Below are positions 42,536-49,945 of a stretch of DNA of 64,000 nucleotides, one piece after another. The translations under genes and the position numbers were made by a program. Origin of the DNA: Dyadobacter sp. CY312 (lineage in GTDB: Bacteria; Bacteroidota; Bacteroidia; Cytophagales; Spirosomataceae); the NCBI RefSeq assembly GCF_021390535.1, contig NZ_JAJUXG010000006.1:104216-168215 (forward strand). The letters are read 5' to 3'. The notes below the pieces were generated by a model. That model was not told the DNA's origin and ran no database searches. It saw nothing but the letters and a program-made list of their open reading frames with translations. Every line of letters begins with the position of its first letter. The stretch's first letter is position 1.

Positions 42536-43021
42536 TTAGACTTCCGGCTGAGTAAGATCCTTTTGAAAATATACCACACCATCATAAGGATTGTAGTTAT
42601 AAGGCGTGGTCTCCCTGAAACCGAAAGACTGATACAAGGCGACGGCTGCCGGCATCTTCGGACCTAATGTATCCAGTTTAATAATCTGATAATTCAGATT
42701 TTTTCCTTCCTGAATGAGCGTGCCAAGAAGCATCTTTCCAATTCCCTTCCCCTGAAATTCAGGCTTGATAAACATTCGTTTTACTTCACAGGTGTGTTCA
42801 TTTTCAATTTGCCTTAATCCTGCTACACCTACATAGGTGCTATTATCTTCCACCAGAAACAGTGCGCCCGATGGTGAACCGTACATAACCGGAATTGTTT
42901 TAAGTTCTTCCTCGAAGTTCTGAAATGATAAAGTGAAGTCCAGAGAATCAGCATACTCCTTAAAGAGGTAAGCTCCTGATTCGTACTGTTGCTGGGTTGT
43001 AGCTTTTACAATTGCTGGCAT
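42536..43021 (-). CDS. GNAT-family N-acetyltransferase
   Basis: 161 residues. The acetyl-CoA-binding core is clear: VKRMFIKPEFQGKGIGKMLLGTLI holds the Q/R-x-x-G-x-G/A motif (QGKGIG), preceded by a beta-strand VGVAGLRQIE and followed by KLDTLGPKMPAAVALYQSFGF, the typical motif B. GNAT enzymes move an acetyl group from acetyl-CoA to an amine; the substrate cannot be read here. Monocistronic, converging on the AztD-like gene. Confidence 0.92.
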   Translation of the reverse strand: MPAIVKATTQQQYESGAYLFKEYADSLDFTLSFQNFEEELKTIPVMYGSPSGALFLVEDNSTYVGVAGLRQIENEHTCEVKRMFIKPEFQGKGIGKMLLGTLIQEGKNLNYQIIKLDTLGPKMPAAVALYQSFGFRETTPYNYNPYDGVVYFQKDLTQPEV

Positions 43022-43256
43022 GATATCAATTTGGTCCGTTAAAGACGTATTAGTTGTGAATTATAGCCTGTTGGAGTGAATCTGAAAAAATTGATCCTGA
43101 GTTGGTTAAGTCATTATTGGGCTTTTCCCCAGTTTGACCAATAGTTTGCTCATAGAATATTGAACTGGTGCTGGAATGGAATTGATAACATTGTTTTGAG
43201 ATGATAGGAATGTACGTTGCAAAGTTACAGGCTATTTAAAAAAAACAGTATTTAAA

Positions 43257-43829
43257 ATGAGTAGTAAGCTTACTTATACTGAATCGGAGTTGATTGTTCG
43301 GCTCAAAGCGAATAGCAAAGATGCTTTCGAATATCTGTATGAGCGTTATTCGGCCGCATTGTTTGGGATTATTTTGAAGGTGGTCAAGGATGAGGAGAAG
43401 GCTGCTGACGCTATGCAGGATACATTTTTGAAAATCTGGAAAAACATTGGAAGCTACAACCCGGAAAAGGGCACTTTATTCACCTGGATTCTCAATGTAG
43501 CGCGCAACACGGCCATTGACAAATTACGAATGGACGTTAAAGTGAGGAAGGTTGTGAATTGGGAACAAGTACATGAAACAGAATTACTTCCGGTCGCAAT
43601 CTATAATCCCGCTGTTTCACTTATTGACATAAGGGCTATTGTAGCAGGCTTACTTCCTGAGCGCCGCTTGTTGATAGAAATGGTGTATTTCGAAGGTTAT
43701 ACACATGAAGAAACAGCTGAAAAGTTAAGCATACCTTTAGGTACGGTGAAATCACGAATTCGAAAATCTCTTCAGGAATTGCGTGGAGTATTCGGAGCAG
43801 ATGTTATCGAACTCAAATTGGCCGGTTGA
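43257..43829 (+). CDS. ECF-type RNA polymerase sigma factor (solitary)
   Basis: 190 residues. Region 2 at about 25-95: FEYLYERYSAALFGIILKVVKDEEKAADAMQDTFLKIWKNI, then FTWILNVARNTAIDKLR. Region 4 at about 130-180: LLPERRLLIEMVYFEGYTHEETAEKLSIPLGTVKSRIRKSLQELR. It is a second, different ECF sigma factor, with GTVKSRIRK-type recognition helix. No anti-sigma gene is adjacent: a terminator and a 530-base gap follow. Its signal and targets are unknown; the next gene downstream encodes an exported T9SS protein. Confidence 0.94.
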   Translation: MSSKLTYTESELIVRLKANSKDAFEYLYERYSAALFGIILKVVKDEEKAADAMQDTFLKIWKNIGSYNPEKGTLFTWILNVARNTAIDKLRMDVKVRKVVNWEQVHETELLPVAIYNPAVSLIDIRAIVAGLLPERRLLIEMVYFEGYTHEETAEKLSIPLGTVKSRIRKSLQELRGVFGADVIELKLAG

Positions 43830-43861
43830 AAGCTAAGAGCCTGTTTTCGATTCTTTTCCAC

Positions 43862-43886
43862 AACGAGCTCACCGCTCGTTTTTTTT
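43862..43886 (+). terminator. Rho-independent terminator of the solitary sigma gene
   Basis: AACGAGC (43862-43868) pairs perfectly with GCTCGTT (43874-43880), followed by a T-run to 43886. Confidence 0.8.
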
Positions 43887-44283
43887 GCTACACCCGTATG
43901 CCGTTGGGCTGCTACGTTTATGGTATTTGCTCAGATTTATAGTATTTATTCAATGTTTTGTTCGGTGATTATGCTGGTAGTTCTAACAAGCGTCACAAAT
44001 CGGCTTTAGGGAGGTGGTAAAACCTGGCAACCAACATGGTTCCGTGTTTTAGCTAGATGCTGGGAAATGTGTTATTGGAATAGTTCAACTTTGTTGTTTT
44101 TGTTCTTTTTGTTTCATTTTTGATACTTAGGAAGATGTAAAATTTGTAATTTATTGATTATTATATAATTATATGTTTGAAAGGTCTTAAAGTAATTCTA
44201 TATGCAGTACTAATATTAGTTCAATTTTAAGCATAGAAGTAATTTTTATCACTTTGTAATATATAAAAAATCCTATTTTTTTC

Positions 44284-44315
44284 TTGCATGTTGAGTAGAT
44301 GCTGAACTATATTTG
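44284..44315 (+). promoter_or_regulatory. Promoter of the T9SS-exported protein
   Basis: TTG (44284-44286), 21 bp, TATATTTG (44308-44315), an exact -7 box. The leader would be about 38 nt. Confidence 0.55.
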
Positions 44316-44360
44316 TCGCTGTAATCCTACAAAGTAAATTCGCAATCTAGTCTCATCCTT

Positions 44361-45968
44361 ATGAAGAAAATCGCTACACTCCAATCATTAACATTTTTTA
44401 TTATCGCATTTTGTCTATTTTCGGTAAAGACGAACAGCTTTGGTAATAATTTGACTCTGGCAGCAGCCACTACCGCTGACATTGCCACAACAGACAACTG
44501 TAACTGCAATGGAAATGAATTGCTTAATAGCAGTTTTGAATCCTATAAGCAGGTGAAAGACGTATGGGTCCCTACGGACTGGAAGTACGAAGGGAATTTT
44601 ACATTGGACAACGCATATGATGTATGTGGTAATTATAATGGCCTATTGAGCGGTTCGGGATCATTTTCACAGGAATCGGCAAATGTGGTACCAGGCAGCA
44701 AGGTTACGCTTAATATTTATGGAGGGTACCACGCCTTTGCCAACCATTATTTTAAATTGATTTTTCTTGGAGCTGGTGGTGAAGAATTGTTGGTTGTGAA
44801 GCAGAAGCTTGATAAATCTTTGAGTGAAAATGGTAACAAGTTAAAAAAATACACCCTTATAGGAACTGCTCCGGAAGGAACACTGAAAGTTAAGGTGTTG
44901 GGAACTGCAACGGGGAATTGGTTTAAGGTAGACGTAGCTTGTTTGAACATTGAGCAGCCTGCGTATGTATGTAATGACTGTGAAGATAATAAGCTTAAAA
45001 ACCCAAGTTTTGAAGAAACAAAATCTTCCGATGGCAAAGAGGTGCCTAAGGAGTGGACTGGTAATCGTTTTGTTAAAGACGGAGCATATGTTGTTTGCGG
45101 AAGTAAAAGCGGGTTAATCAATAGTGGTGCAGGTAGTTTTTATCAGGATGTAGAAGCCCTGGCCGGAAGTAAAGTGACACTTAAGATATGGGGAGGATAC
45201 CATAACAAAAGAAATCACAAATTCGAACTGCAGTTTTTTGCCAAAGGAGGTTCTGAACCTATTTCTTCCGTTTCCGTGGAGCTCGATAAGTCAGTAGAGG
45301 AATTGAAAGGAAGGCTTAAGCAATACAAAATTGATGCTCTCTCTCCTGTGGGAACTGCGTTTGTACGTGTAGTAGGCTCTTCTACTGGTGATTTTTTCAA
45401 AGTTGATGCAGCTTGTCTTACTATTTTCGGAGGCTCATTACCAGTGAAACTGGTTGGTTTCAAAGCAGCAAAATCTGAAAATTCGGTAAAACTTGCATGG
45501 AGCACGGCTTCTGAAAGTAATTCCAGATCATTTGAAATTCAGCAAAGTGTAACAGGCAATAACTGGCAGACATTAGGAGAGGTTGCTGCAAAAGGTGAAA
45601 GCAGCGCAACTGCCAATTATGATTTCGTTCATAACACACCAGCTTCCGGCAACAACCTGTATCGCCTGAAAATGATTGATGCTGATAATACATTTGCTTA
45701 CAGCAGCATCGTAAGTGTGAAATTTGAAGGTACTTCTGAAATAGCATTGTACCCGAACCCCGCAACGGACTATATGACGGTGAAGTCATCGGGCGCCACG
45801 CTTTCAAATGTGAAAATTTACAACACGAGCGGAGTGCTTGTTAAGAATGCAGCTCCGGACGCTTCCAATAAAATCCAGCTTGGTGATTTGAAATCAGGCA
45901 GATATATTGTGAAGATTAATGATATCAGCGGTGCAGTTACAACCAAACACATCGTGGTTGTGAAGTAG
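44361..45968 (+). CDS. T9SS-exported protein with two carbohydrate-binding-like modules
   Basis: 535 residues. An N-terminal signal is followed by two homologous modules of about 150 residues (about 45-195 and 205-355). Each opens with a Cys-rich start and N(S/P)SFE, then a VCGxxxGL segment, GSKVTLxIxGGYH, a long acidic helix-like part and GxWFKVDVACLxI / GDFFKVDAACLTI. Then comes a fibronectin-like linker (VKLVGFKAAKSENSVKLAWSTASE, a common T9SS lead-in) and a C-terminal type A sorting domain (ALYPNPATDYMTV ... GRYIVKI ... TTKHIVVVK). It is thus translocated by type IX secretion and attached to or released from the surface. The jelly-roll modules suggest glycan binding, but no catalytic domain is present. 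Confidence 0.85.
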   Translation: MKKIATLQSLTFFIIAFCLFSVKTNSFGNNLTLAAATTADIATTDNCNCNGNELLNSSFESYKQVKDVWVPTDWKYEGNFTLDNAYDVCGNYNGLLSGSGSFSQESANVVPGSKVTLNIYGGYHAFANHYFKLIFLGAGGEELLVVKQKLDKSLSENGNKLKKYTLIGTAPEGTLKVKVLGTATGNWFKVDVACLNIEQPAYVCNDCEDNKLKNPSFEETKSSDGKEVPKEWTGNRFVKDGAYVVCGSKSGLINSGAGSFYQDVEALAGSKVTLKIWGGYHNKRNHKFELQFFAKGGSEPISSVSVELDKSVEELKGRLKQYKIDALSPVGTAFVRVVGSSTGDFFKVDAACLTIFGGSLPVKLVGFKAAKSENSVKLAWSTASESNSRSFEIQQSVTGNNWQTLGEVAAKGESSATANYDFVHNTPASGNNLYRLKMIDADNTFAYSSIVSVKFEGTSEIALYPNPATDYMTVKSSGATLSNVKIYNTSGVLVKNAAPDASNKIQLGDLKSGRYIVKINDISGAVTTKHIVVVK

Positions 45969-46017
45969 CAGGTCAATTCTTTACTCAGCCTCAATATAAA
46001 GAGATTGTTAAATTTCA

Positions 46018-46053
46018 GCCCTTCATCTGTTTTGGCAGATGGAGGGTTTATTT
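46018..46053 (+). terminator. Rho-independent terminator
   Basis: CCCTTCATCTG (46019-46029) pairs with CAGATGGAGGG (46036-46046) with one G-U type mismatch; a T-rich tail follows. It lies between the T9SS protein and the glycosidase gene, showing that the latter does not start at 46005. Confidence 0.75.
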
Positions 46054-46100
46054 TTGGTAAATATTCGGAGCAAACCGGATTAAATGAAATAGCCTATTGT

Positions 46101-47486
46101 ATGAATGTTACCTCTGAAAGCAACAGTGATCCGACAGAACGGCTTGTGCCATTTACCAGGCATGAATTCGGTGAAGATTTCTGTTGGGGCACGGTAACAG
46201 CGGCCTTTCAGATTGAAGGAGCTGTACGGAGCGGTGGCAGGGGAGCATCGATATGGGATGTCTTTTCGCACAAAAAGGGGAAGATAAAAAACGGGCACCA
46301 TGCCGATGTAGCCTGTGACTTTTATAACCGCTATGAGGCCGATCTTGAGATGGTTGCTGAAATGGGATTCAGTGAATTCCGTTTTTCGTTATCATGGTCG
46401 CGTATATTGCCAACGGGTACAGGCGAAATTAATCCTGAAGGGGTCGATTTCTATAATCAGGTTATTGATAAATGTGTTTCCTTGGGTATTAAACCGTGGG
46501 TAACCCTGTATCACTGGGATCTGCCGCAGGCTTTGGAGGTACAAGGAGGCTGGAAAAATAGAAAAATTATCAACTGGTTTGCGGAGTATGCTACTTTGTG
46601 CGCTACATTGTTCGGCGATAGGGTTAAAAACTGGATTGTGTTGAATGAGCCTATGGCCGTAGCTGCGCTGGGGTACACCACAGGGCTTCATGCGCCTGGT
46701 AAAAAAGGCTTGTGGAACTTCCTACCGGTGGTGCATCATCTTGCAATGTGTCAGGCGGAAGGAGGTAGGATTTTAAGAGATCTTGTCCCGGATGCATACA
46801 TCGGTACCGCTATCTCCTGTTCATTTATCGAGCCATTCACAAATGATTTAAAAGATCTTCGTGCTGCTCAAAGAGCCGATGCAGTCATGAATCGCTTGTT
46901 TATTGAGCCCGCTCTGGGTCTGGGATATCCGATTGATGCTTTCGCTTATTTGGGTGGCATTAAAAAATACATGCAAGCGGGTGATGCCGAACGGCTCAGG
47001 TTTGATTTCGATTTCATCGGCCTGCAAAACTATTTTGGTGTGACTGTGAAGCATTCGTATCTCGCGCCGGTATTGTGGCTGAAAGAAGTTCCGGCGAAGC
47101 TTAGAAACGTTCCTGTTACGGCGATGGGCTGGGAGGTGAAGCCGGATGGGGTATATAATATTCTTTGTCAATTTGCTCAATACAAGGGAATAAAGGAAAT
47201 TATTGTGAGTGAAAGCGGTGCAGCATATCACGACCTTGTAGAGAATGGCGAAGTGCACGACAAAGAGCGTGCTGCATATTTTGCTTTATACCTGGAACAG
47301 GTACTTAGGGCAAAGCGGGAGGGGATTAACATAAAGGGGTACCTGGTATGGTCATTGATGGATAACTTCGAATGGGCCGAAGGATATAATGCAAGGTTCG
47401 GGCTGGTTCATGTTGATTTTGAGACCCAGAAAAGAACGATCAAAACTTCCGGAAAGTGGTTTGCCCGCCTTCTTAAAAACGAATAA
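46101..47486 (+). CDS. Glycoside hydrolase family 1 beta-glucosidase
   Basis: 461 residues from the ATG at 46101; the frame is open further upstream, but that part crosses a terminator. N-terminal FCWGTVTAAFQIEGA, then FSLSWSRILPTGTGEINPEGVDFY and LYHWDLPQAL are GH1 signatures. The acid/base is Glu183 in LNEP and the nucleophile is Glu371 in VSESG, where most members have TENG. YLVWSLMDNFEWAEGY closes the sugar site. No signal peptide, so it acts in the cytoplasm on beta-glucosides or related disaccharides. It lies alone, without SusC/SusD neighbours. Confidence 0.94.
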   Translation: MNVTSESNSDPTERLVPFTRHEFGEDFCWGTVTAAFQIEGAVRSGGRGASIWDVFSHKKGKIKNGHHADVACDFYNRYEADLEMVAEMGFSEFRFSLSWSRILPTGTGEINPEGVDFYNQVIDKCVSLGIKPWVTLYHWDLPQALEVQGGWKNRKIINWFAEYATLCATLFGDRVKNWIVLNEPMAVAALGYTTGLHAPGKKGLWNFLPVVHHLAMCQAEGGRILRDLVPDAYIGTAISCSFIEPFTNDLKDLRAAQRADAVMNRLFIEPALGLGYPIDAFAYLGGIKKYMQAGDAERLRFDFDFIGLQNYFGVTVKHSYLAPVLWLKEVPAKLRNVPVTAMGWEVKPDGVYNILCQFAQYKGIKEIIVSESGAAYHDLVENGEVHDKERAAYFALYLEQVLRAKREGINIKGYLVWSLMDNFEWAEGYNARFGLVHVDFETQKRTIKTSGKWFARLLKNE

Positions 47487-47599
47487 ACTGATTGCAACCT
47501 TTTGAATCTTTTTACAGTCTGTACAGGTAGATTAGCCCACTTGGAACTGAGTAATTTTTATCGCTGATTTACAGACTTGAGCATTAAAAACGTGTTTAT

Positions 47600-47956
47600 A
47601 TGAAGATTCTAATTGTTGTGTTTGGTTTGCTGGCCTGGAATGGCTGCGAAAAACAGAATCAGATCATGAAGTCGGATGTGCTTGAAGCGGATGCAGTCTG
47701 GACCAACATGCTTGCATCAGACGGATGCTCCTGGCATTTTACGGTCGTGCAAGGGGACAGTATCGTTTCTTTGGCCGCTTCGGACGTTTCTATGAACCTG
47801 ATTGAAGGGGAATTGGGCAACATTGAAAGTGCGTACAGCTTCACGAACGTACACATTAAATACAGCCCGACCGGCAACAACAAAAATGTACAATGCGGCT
47901 GGGGTGCTACGGCGAAGATGAATGAAATTGATGTGCTGGAAATTCACAAGAAGTAA
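47600..47956 (+). CDS. Small lipoprotein of unknown function
   Basis: 118 residues. A short signal ends in Cys (MKILIVVFGLLAWNGC), then EKQNQ. The mature protein has two further cysteines (SDGCSWHF and VQCGWG), which may form a disulfide, and a C-terminal HIKYSPTGNNKNVQCGWGATAKMNEIDVLEI. Family not recognised. It stands alone, 113 bases after the glycosidase gene, and is followed by a hairpin. Confidence 0.65.
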   Translation: MKILIVVFGLLAWNGCEKQNQIMKSDVLEADAVWTNMLASDGCSWHFTVVQGDSIVSLAASDVSMNLIEGELGNIESAYSFTNVHIKYSPTGNNKNVQCGWGATAKMNEIDVLEIHKK

Positions 47957-47962
47957 ATAACA

Positions 47963-47989
47963 GGTCGTGTTCGCCCGAGCACGACCTTC
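47963..47989. terminator. Terminator-like hairpin between converging genes
   Basis: GGTCGTG (47963-47969) pairs with CACGACC (47980-47986). The T-tract is short, so strength is uncertain. Confidence 0.5.
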
Positions 47990-47996
47990 CTTCGGG

Positions 47997-48227
47997 TCAC
48001 AGATTCAGAATGTCTTTCGCTTCTTTTTCTGAATAATATGGACCCAGCTCCGATTCTTCTATAATCTCCTGAACCTGATCTTCAGAAGCTTCTTGCCGCT
48101 TGTTCTCTGTCTGCTGCGGCGCGCCCGCTGAGAACTCAATAATGCCTTTGTTTGCCAAATCAGTAAGGATGTCTGAAACGGTGGTTTCATCCCGATCGGC
48201 TAACACTTTTATCTGATATGTTTTCAT
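47997..48227 (-). CDS. Small acidic protein, possibly a solitary antitoxin-like protein
   Basis: 76 residues: MKTYQIKVLADRDETTVSDILTDLANKGIIEF, a variable linker, then SEDQVQEIIEESELGPYYSEKEAKDIL. The strand-helix start and acidic helical tail resemble small antitoxins that fold on a toxin. No toxin gene is next to it, and the resemblance is weak. It converges on the lipoprotein gene at 47600. Function unknown. Confidence 0.55.
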   Translation of the reverse strand: MKTYQIKVLADRDETTVSDILTDLANKGIIEFSAGAPQQTENKRQEASEDQVQEIIEESELGPYYSEKEAKDILNL

Positions 48228-48309
48228 GAGGTATTGAGAAATAATGATGTCTGATATTTATCAAAAACCATTCCTTCGATCATCCTACTGTACGGCATCG
48301 AAAAGAGCG

Positions 48310-48325
48310 TGTCCGCTTACGAACA
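48310..48325. promoter_or_regulatory. Candidate PadR-type operator (TGTCCGCTTACGAACA)
   Basis: A 6-4-6 dyad of the type TGTYCG-N4-CGRACA, 166 bases before the DUF4097 gene. PadR regulators and DUF4097 proteins are known neighbours in Firmicutes, which makes the match more meaningful. Confidence 0.4.
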
Positions 48326-48405
48326 GTCAAAAGTGATTATATATCTGAAAATGAATTTGTTAAGTTTCTGGCATCTGTTTTTAGTGATAACATTATCTAT
48401 TAGCC

Positions 48406-48495
48406 ATGAAACTTTTCCATAAAATGAAACAAGCGCGTGCAACTCTTGTTTTCTTTTTGTCATCCTTAATAAAAACTAACCGATATAGATCATGA
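48406..48495 (+). CDS. Possible 29-residue small ORF overlapping the DUF4097 start
   Basis: ATG at 48406, then a basic start (MKLFHKMKQAR), a hydrophobic centre (ATLVFFLSSLI) and a TGA that overlaps the next ATG as ATGA. Such overlap is typical of translational coupling. The preceding TCTATTAGCCAT also precedes the 13-codon ORF at 22035. It could be a leader peptide or a chance frame. Confidence 0.3.
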   Translation: MKLFHKMKQARATLVFFLSSLIKTNRYRS

Positions 48496-49535
48496 AAATT
48501 AAACAGCTACTATCCTTCGTTTTTGCGTTTGGAATCGTGTCAACGGTTTCTGCACAGAATTCCGACGAAAAGCCTTATGTAACCAAGTCATTTAATAATA
48601 CTGCTTTAAATACATTAACTGTTGAAACATCCGGAGGTTCCATTGGTGTAACTGGTGGAAAAAACACCGGTTTTCAGGTAGAAATGTTCGTTCGTCCCAA
48701 TAACTGGAACGGTAAAAGTCAGCTAAGCAAGGAGGAGATTGAAGACCGCCTGGAAGACTACGACATCCTGATCGGAACAGAAGGAACCAAAGTAATTGCA
48801 ACCGCAAAGAGAAAAAGTGGTACCAAGTGGGACAACAGCAAAGGCATTTCAATCAGCTTCAAAATTGTGTCTCCACGTAACGTAGCTACAAACCTCAAAA
48901 CGAGTGGTGGAAGTATCAGAATCGCATCTTTAACCGGTGATCAAAACTTCACAACAAGTGGAGGTAGCCTTAAAGTGCAAGATCTGGAAGGATCAATTAC
49001 CGGGCGTACCTCTGGCGGAAGTATTGATGTGGCCAACTGCAGTAAAAATATCAATCTTTCTACCAGTGGCGGAAGTATAAAAGCATCTAATCTTTTTGGT
49101 ATAATCGAATTAAAAACATCCGGAGGAAGTATAGAACTCAACAAACTGGATGGTGAAATTGCAGCGCATACAAGCGGTGGGAGTGTAAGAGGCGACGATA
49201 TCAAAGGTTCTCTTAATGCGGGAACTTCTGGTGGCTCGGTGAGGCTTGCCAATGTGTCAGGCAGTCTGAAAGCAAGTACAAGTGCCGGAAGTGTTGAAGT
49301 TTCTATGGCCAAACTTGGTAAATATCTCGATCTGAAAAGTTCGGCTGGCAGCATTCGTGTAAGCATGCCGCTGGAAAGTGGAATGGATCTCAATCTTAGA
49401 GGAAATAAGGTTTCTATTCCTCTTAAAAACTTTGACGGCAGTGTGGAAAAAGATCGTGTAAACGGAAAATTAAACGGAGGCGGTGTTCCGGTTACATTGT
49501 CGGCCAGCAGCGGAAGTGTATATGTGAACCAATAG
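48492..49535 (+). CDS. DUF4097-family secreted beta-strand-repeat protein
   Basis: 347 residues with a signal peptide (about 1-21, ending TVSAQ). From residue 37 on the protein is a ladder of short beta repeats of about 20 residues carrying T-S-G-G-S: eight exact copies, then TSAGS, SSAGS and SSGS variants. This is the DUF4097 right-handed beta-solenoid (putative adhesin). The family is exported and thought to act at the envelope; its ligand is unknown. A candidate PadR-type operator lies 166 bases upstream, and a small ORF overlaps its start. A terminator follows at 49584. Confidence 0.92.
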   Translation: MKIKQLLSFVFAFGIVSTVSAQNSDEKPYVTKSFNNTALNTLTVETSGGSIGVTGGKNTGFQVEMFVRPNNWNGKSQLSKEEIEDRLEDYDILIGTEGTKVIATAKRKSGTKWDNSKGISISFKIVSPRNVATNLKTSGGSIRIASLTGDQNFTTSGGSLKVQDLEGSITGRTSGGSIDVANCSKNINLSTSGGSIKASNLFGIIELKTSGGSIELNKLDGEIAAHTSGGSVRGDDIKGSLNAGTSGGSVRLANVSGSLKASTSAGSVEVSMAKLGKYLDLKSSAGSIRVSMPLESGMDLNLRGNKVSIPLKNFDGSVEKDRVNGKLNGGGVPVTLSASSGSVYVNQ

Positions 49536-49583
49536 TTGAGCAAGTTTTTCAGCCCGATCTCAACTTTAAATAATACAAGTCGG

Positions 49584-49617
49584 AAAAGGTACTCTCGCAA
49601 GGAGTGCCTTTTTTTGT
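49584..49617 (+). terminator. Rho-independent terminator of the DUF4097 gene
   Basis: AAAAGGTACTC (49584-49594) pairs with 49602-49612 with one mismatch, followed by a T-run. Confidence 0.8.
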
Positions 49618-49945
49618 TGCATAATTTTCTCTCTTGAAAAGAAAATTATTGAATTAATAAATATCTTTTTTACATTTGACTATTAAATCTATAAAATTAG
49701 TAGACTAAATTAATTCTTGTAATAAGTCAAATTCGCAAAGCAAGTCACCATCGGTTTTTAAGATAGCTGGTGTTATATTAAGTTTGATAATTTAGATTAT
49801 ATTACAAATATTAATTCAATCAGAATTTGAAGTGTGTTAATTATTCAATATGCCATATTTATTATTGAATTAATTGTGTATTTCAGAATAAAAATAATGT
49901 CTGTTTGTTTTTTAGGATCTTGCAAATTTAAAAACGTACAATTTG
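49618..49945. other. 328-base AT-rich spacer before the second SusC gene
   Basis: Very AT-rich. It must hold the promoter of the SusC-SusD operon, but no exact TTTG-N19-TAnnTTTG pair is seen. No coding frame or repeat recognised. Confidence 0.5.

Larger units (their letters stand above)
43830..44360. other. 531-base AT-rich intergenic region
   Basis: It contains the sigma-gene terminator at 43862-43886, then an AT-rich stretch (about 44090-44280) with no coding frame, and the promoter of the T9SS-exported protein at 44284-44315. Nothing else recognised. Confidence 0.6.

Noticed and set aside
46005..46100. Extended start of the GH1 glycosidase
   Set aside because: The added part crosses a clear terminator hairpin at 46018-46053 and is not part of the GH1 fold.
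48941..49600. A 219-codon minus-strand frame opposite the DUF4097 gene
   Set aside because: Low-complexity shadow of the TSGGS repeats, rich in Pro/Leu/Ser; no start context or domain.
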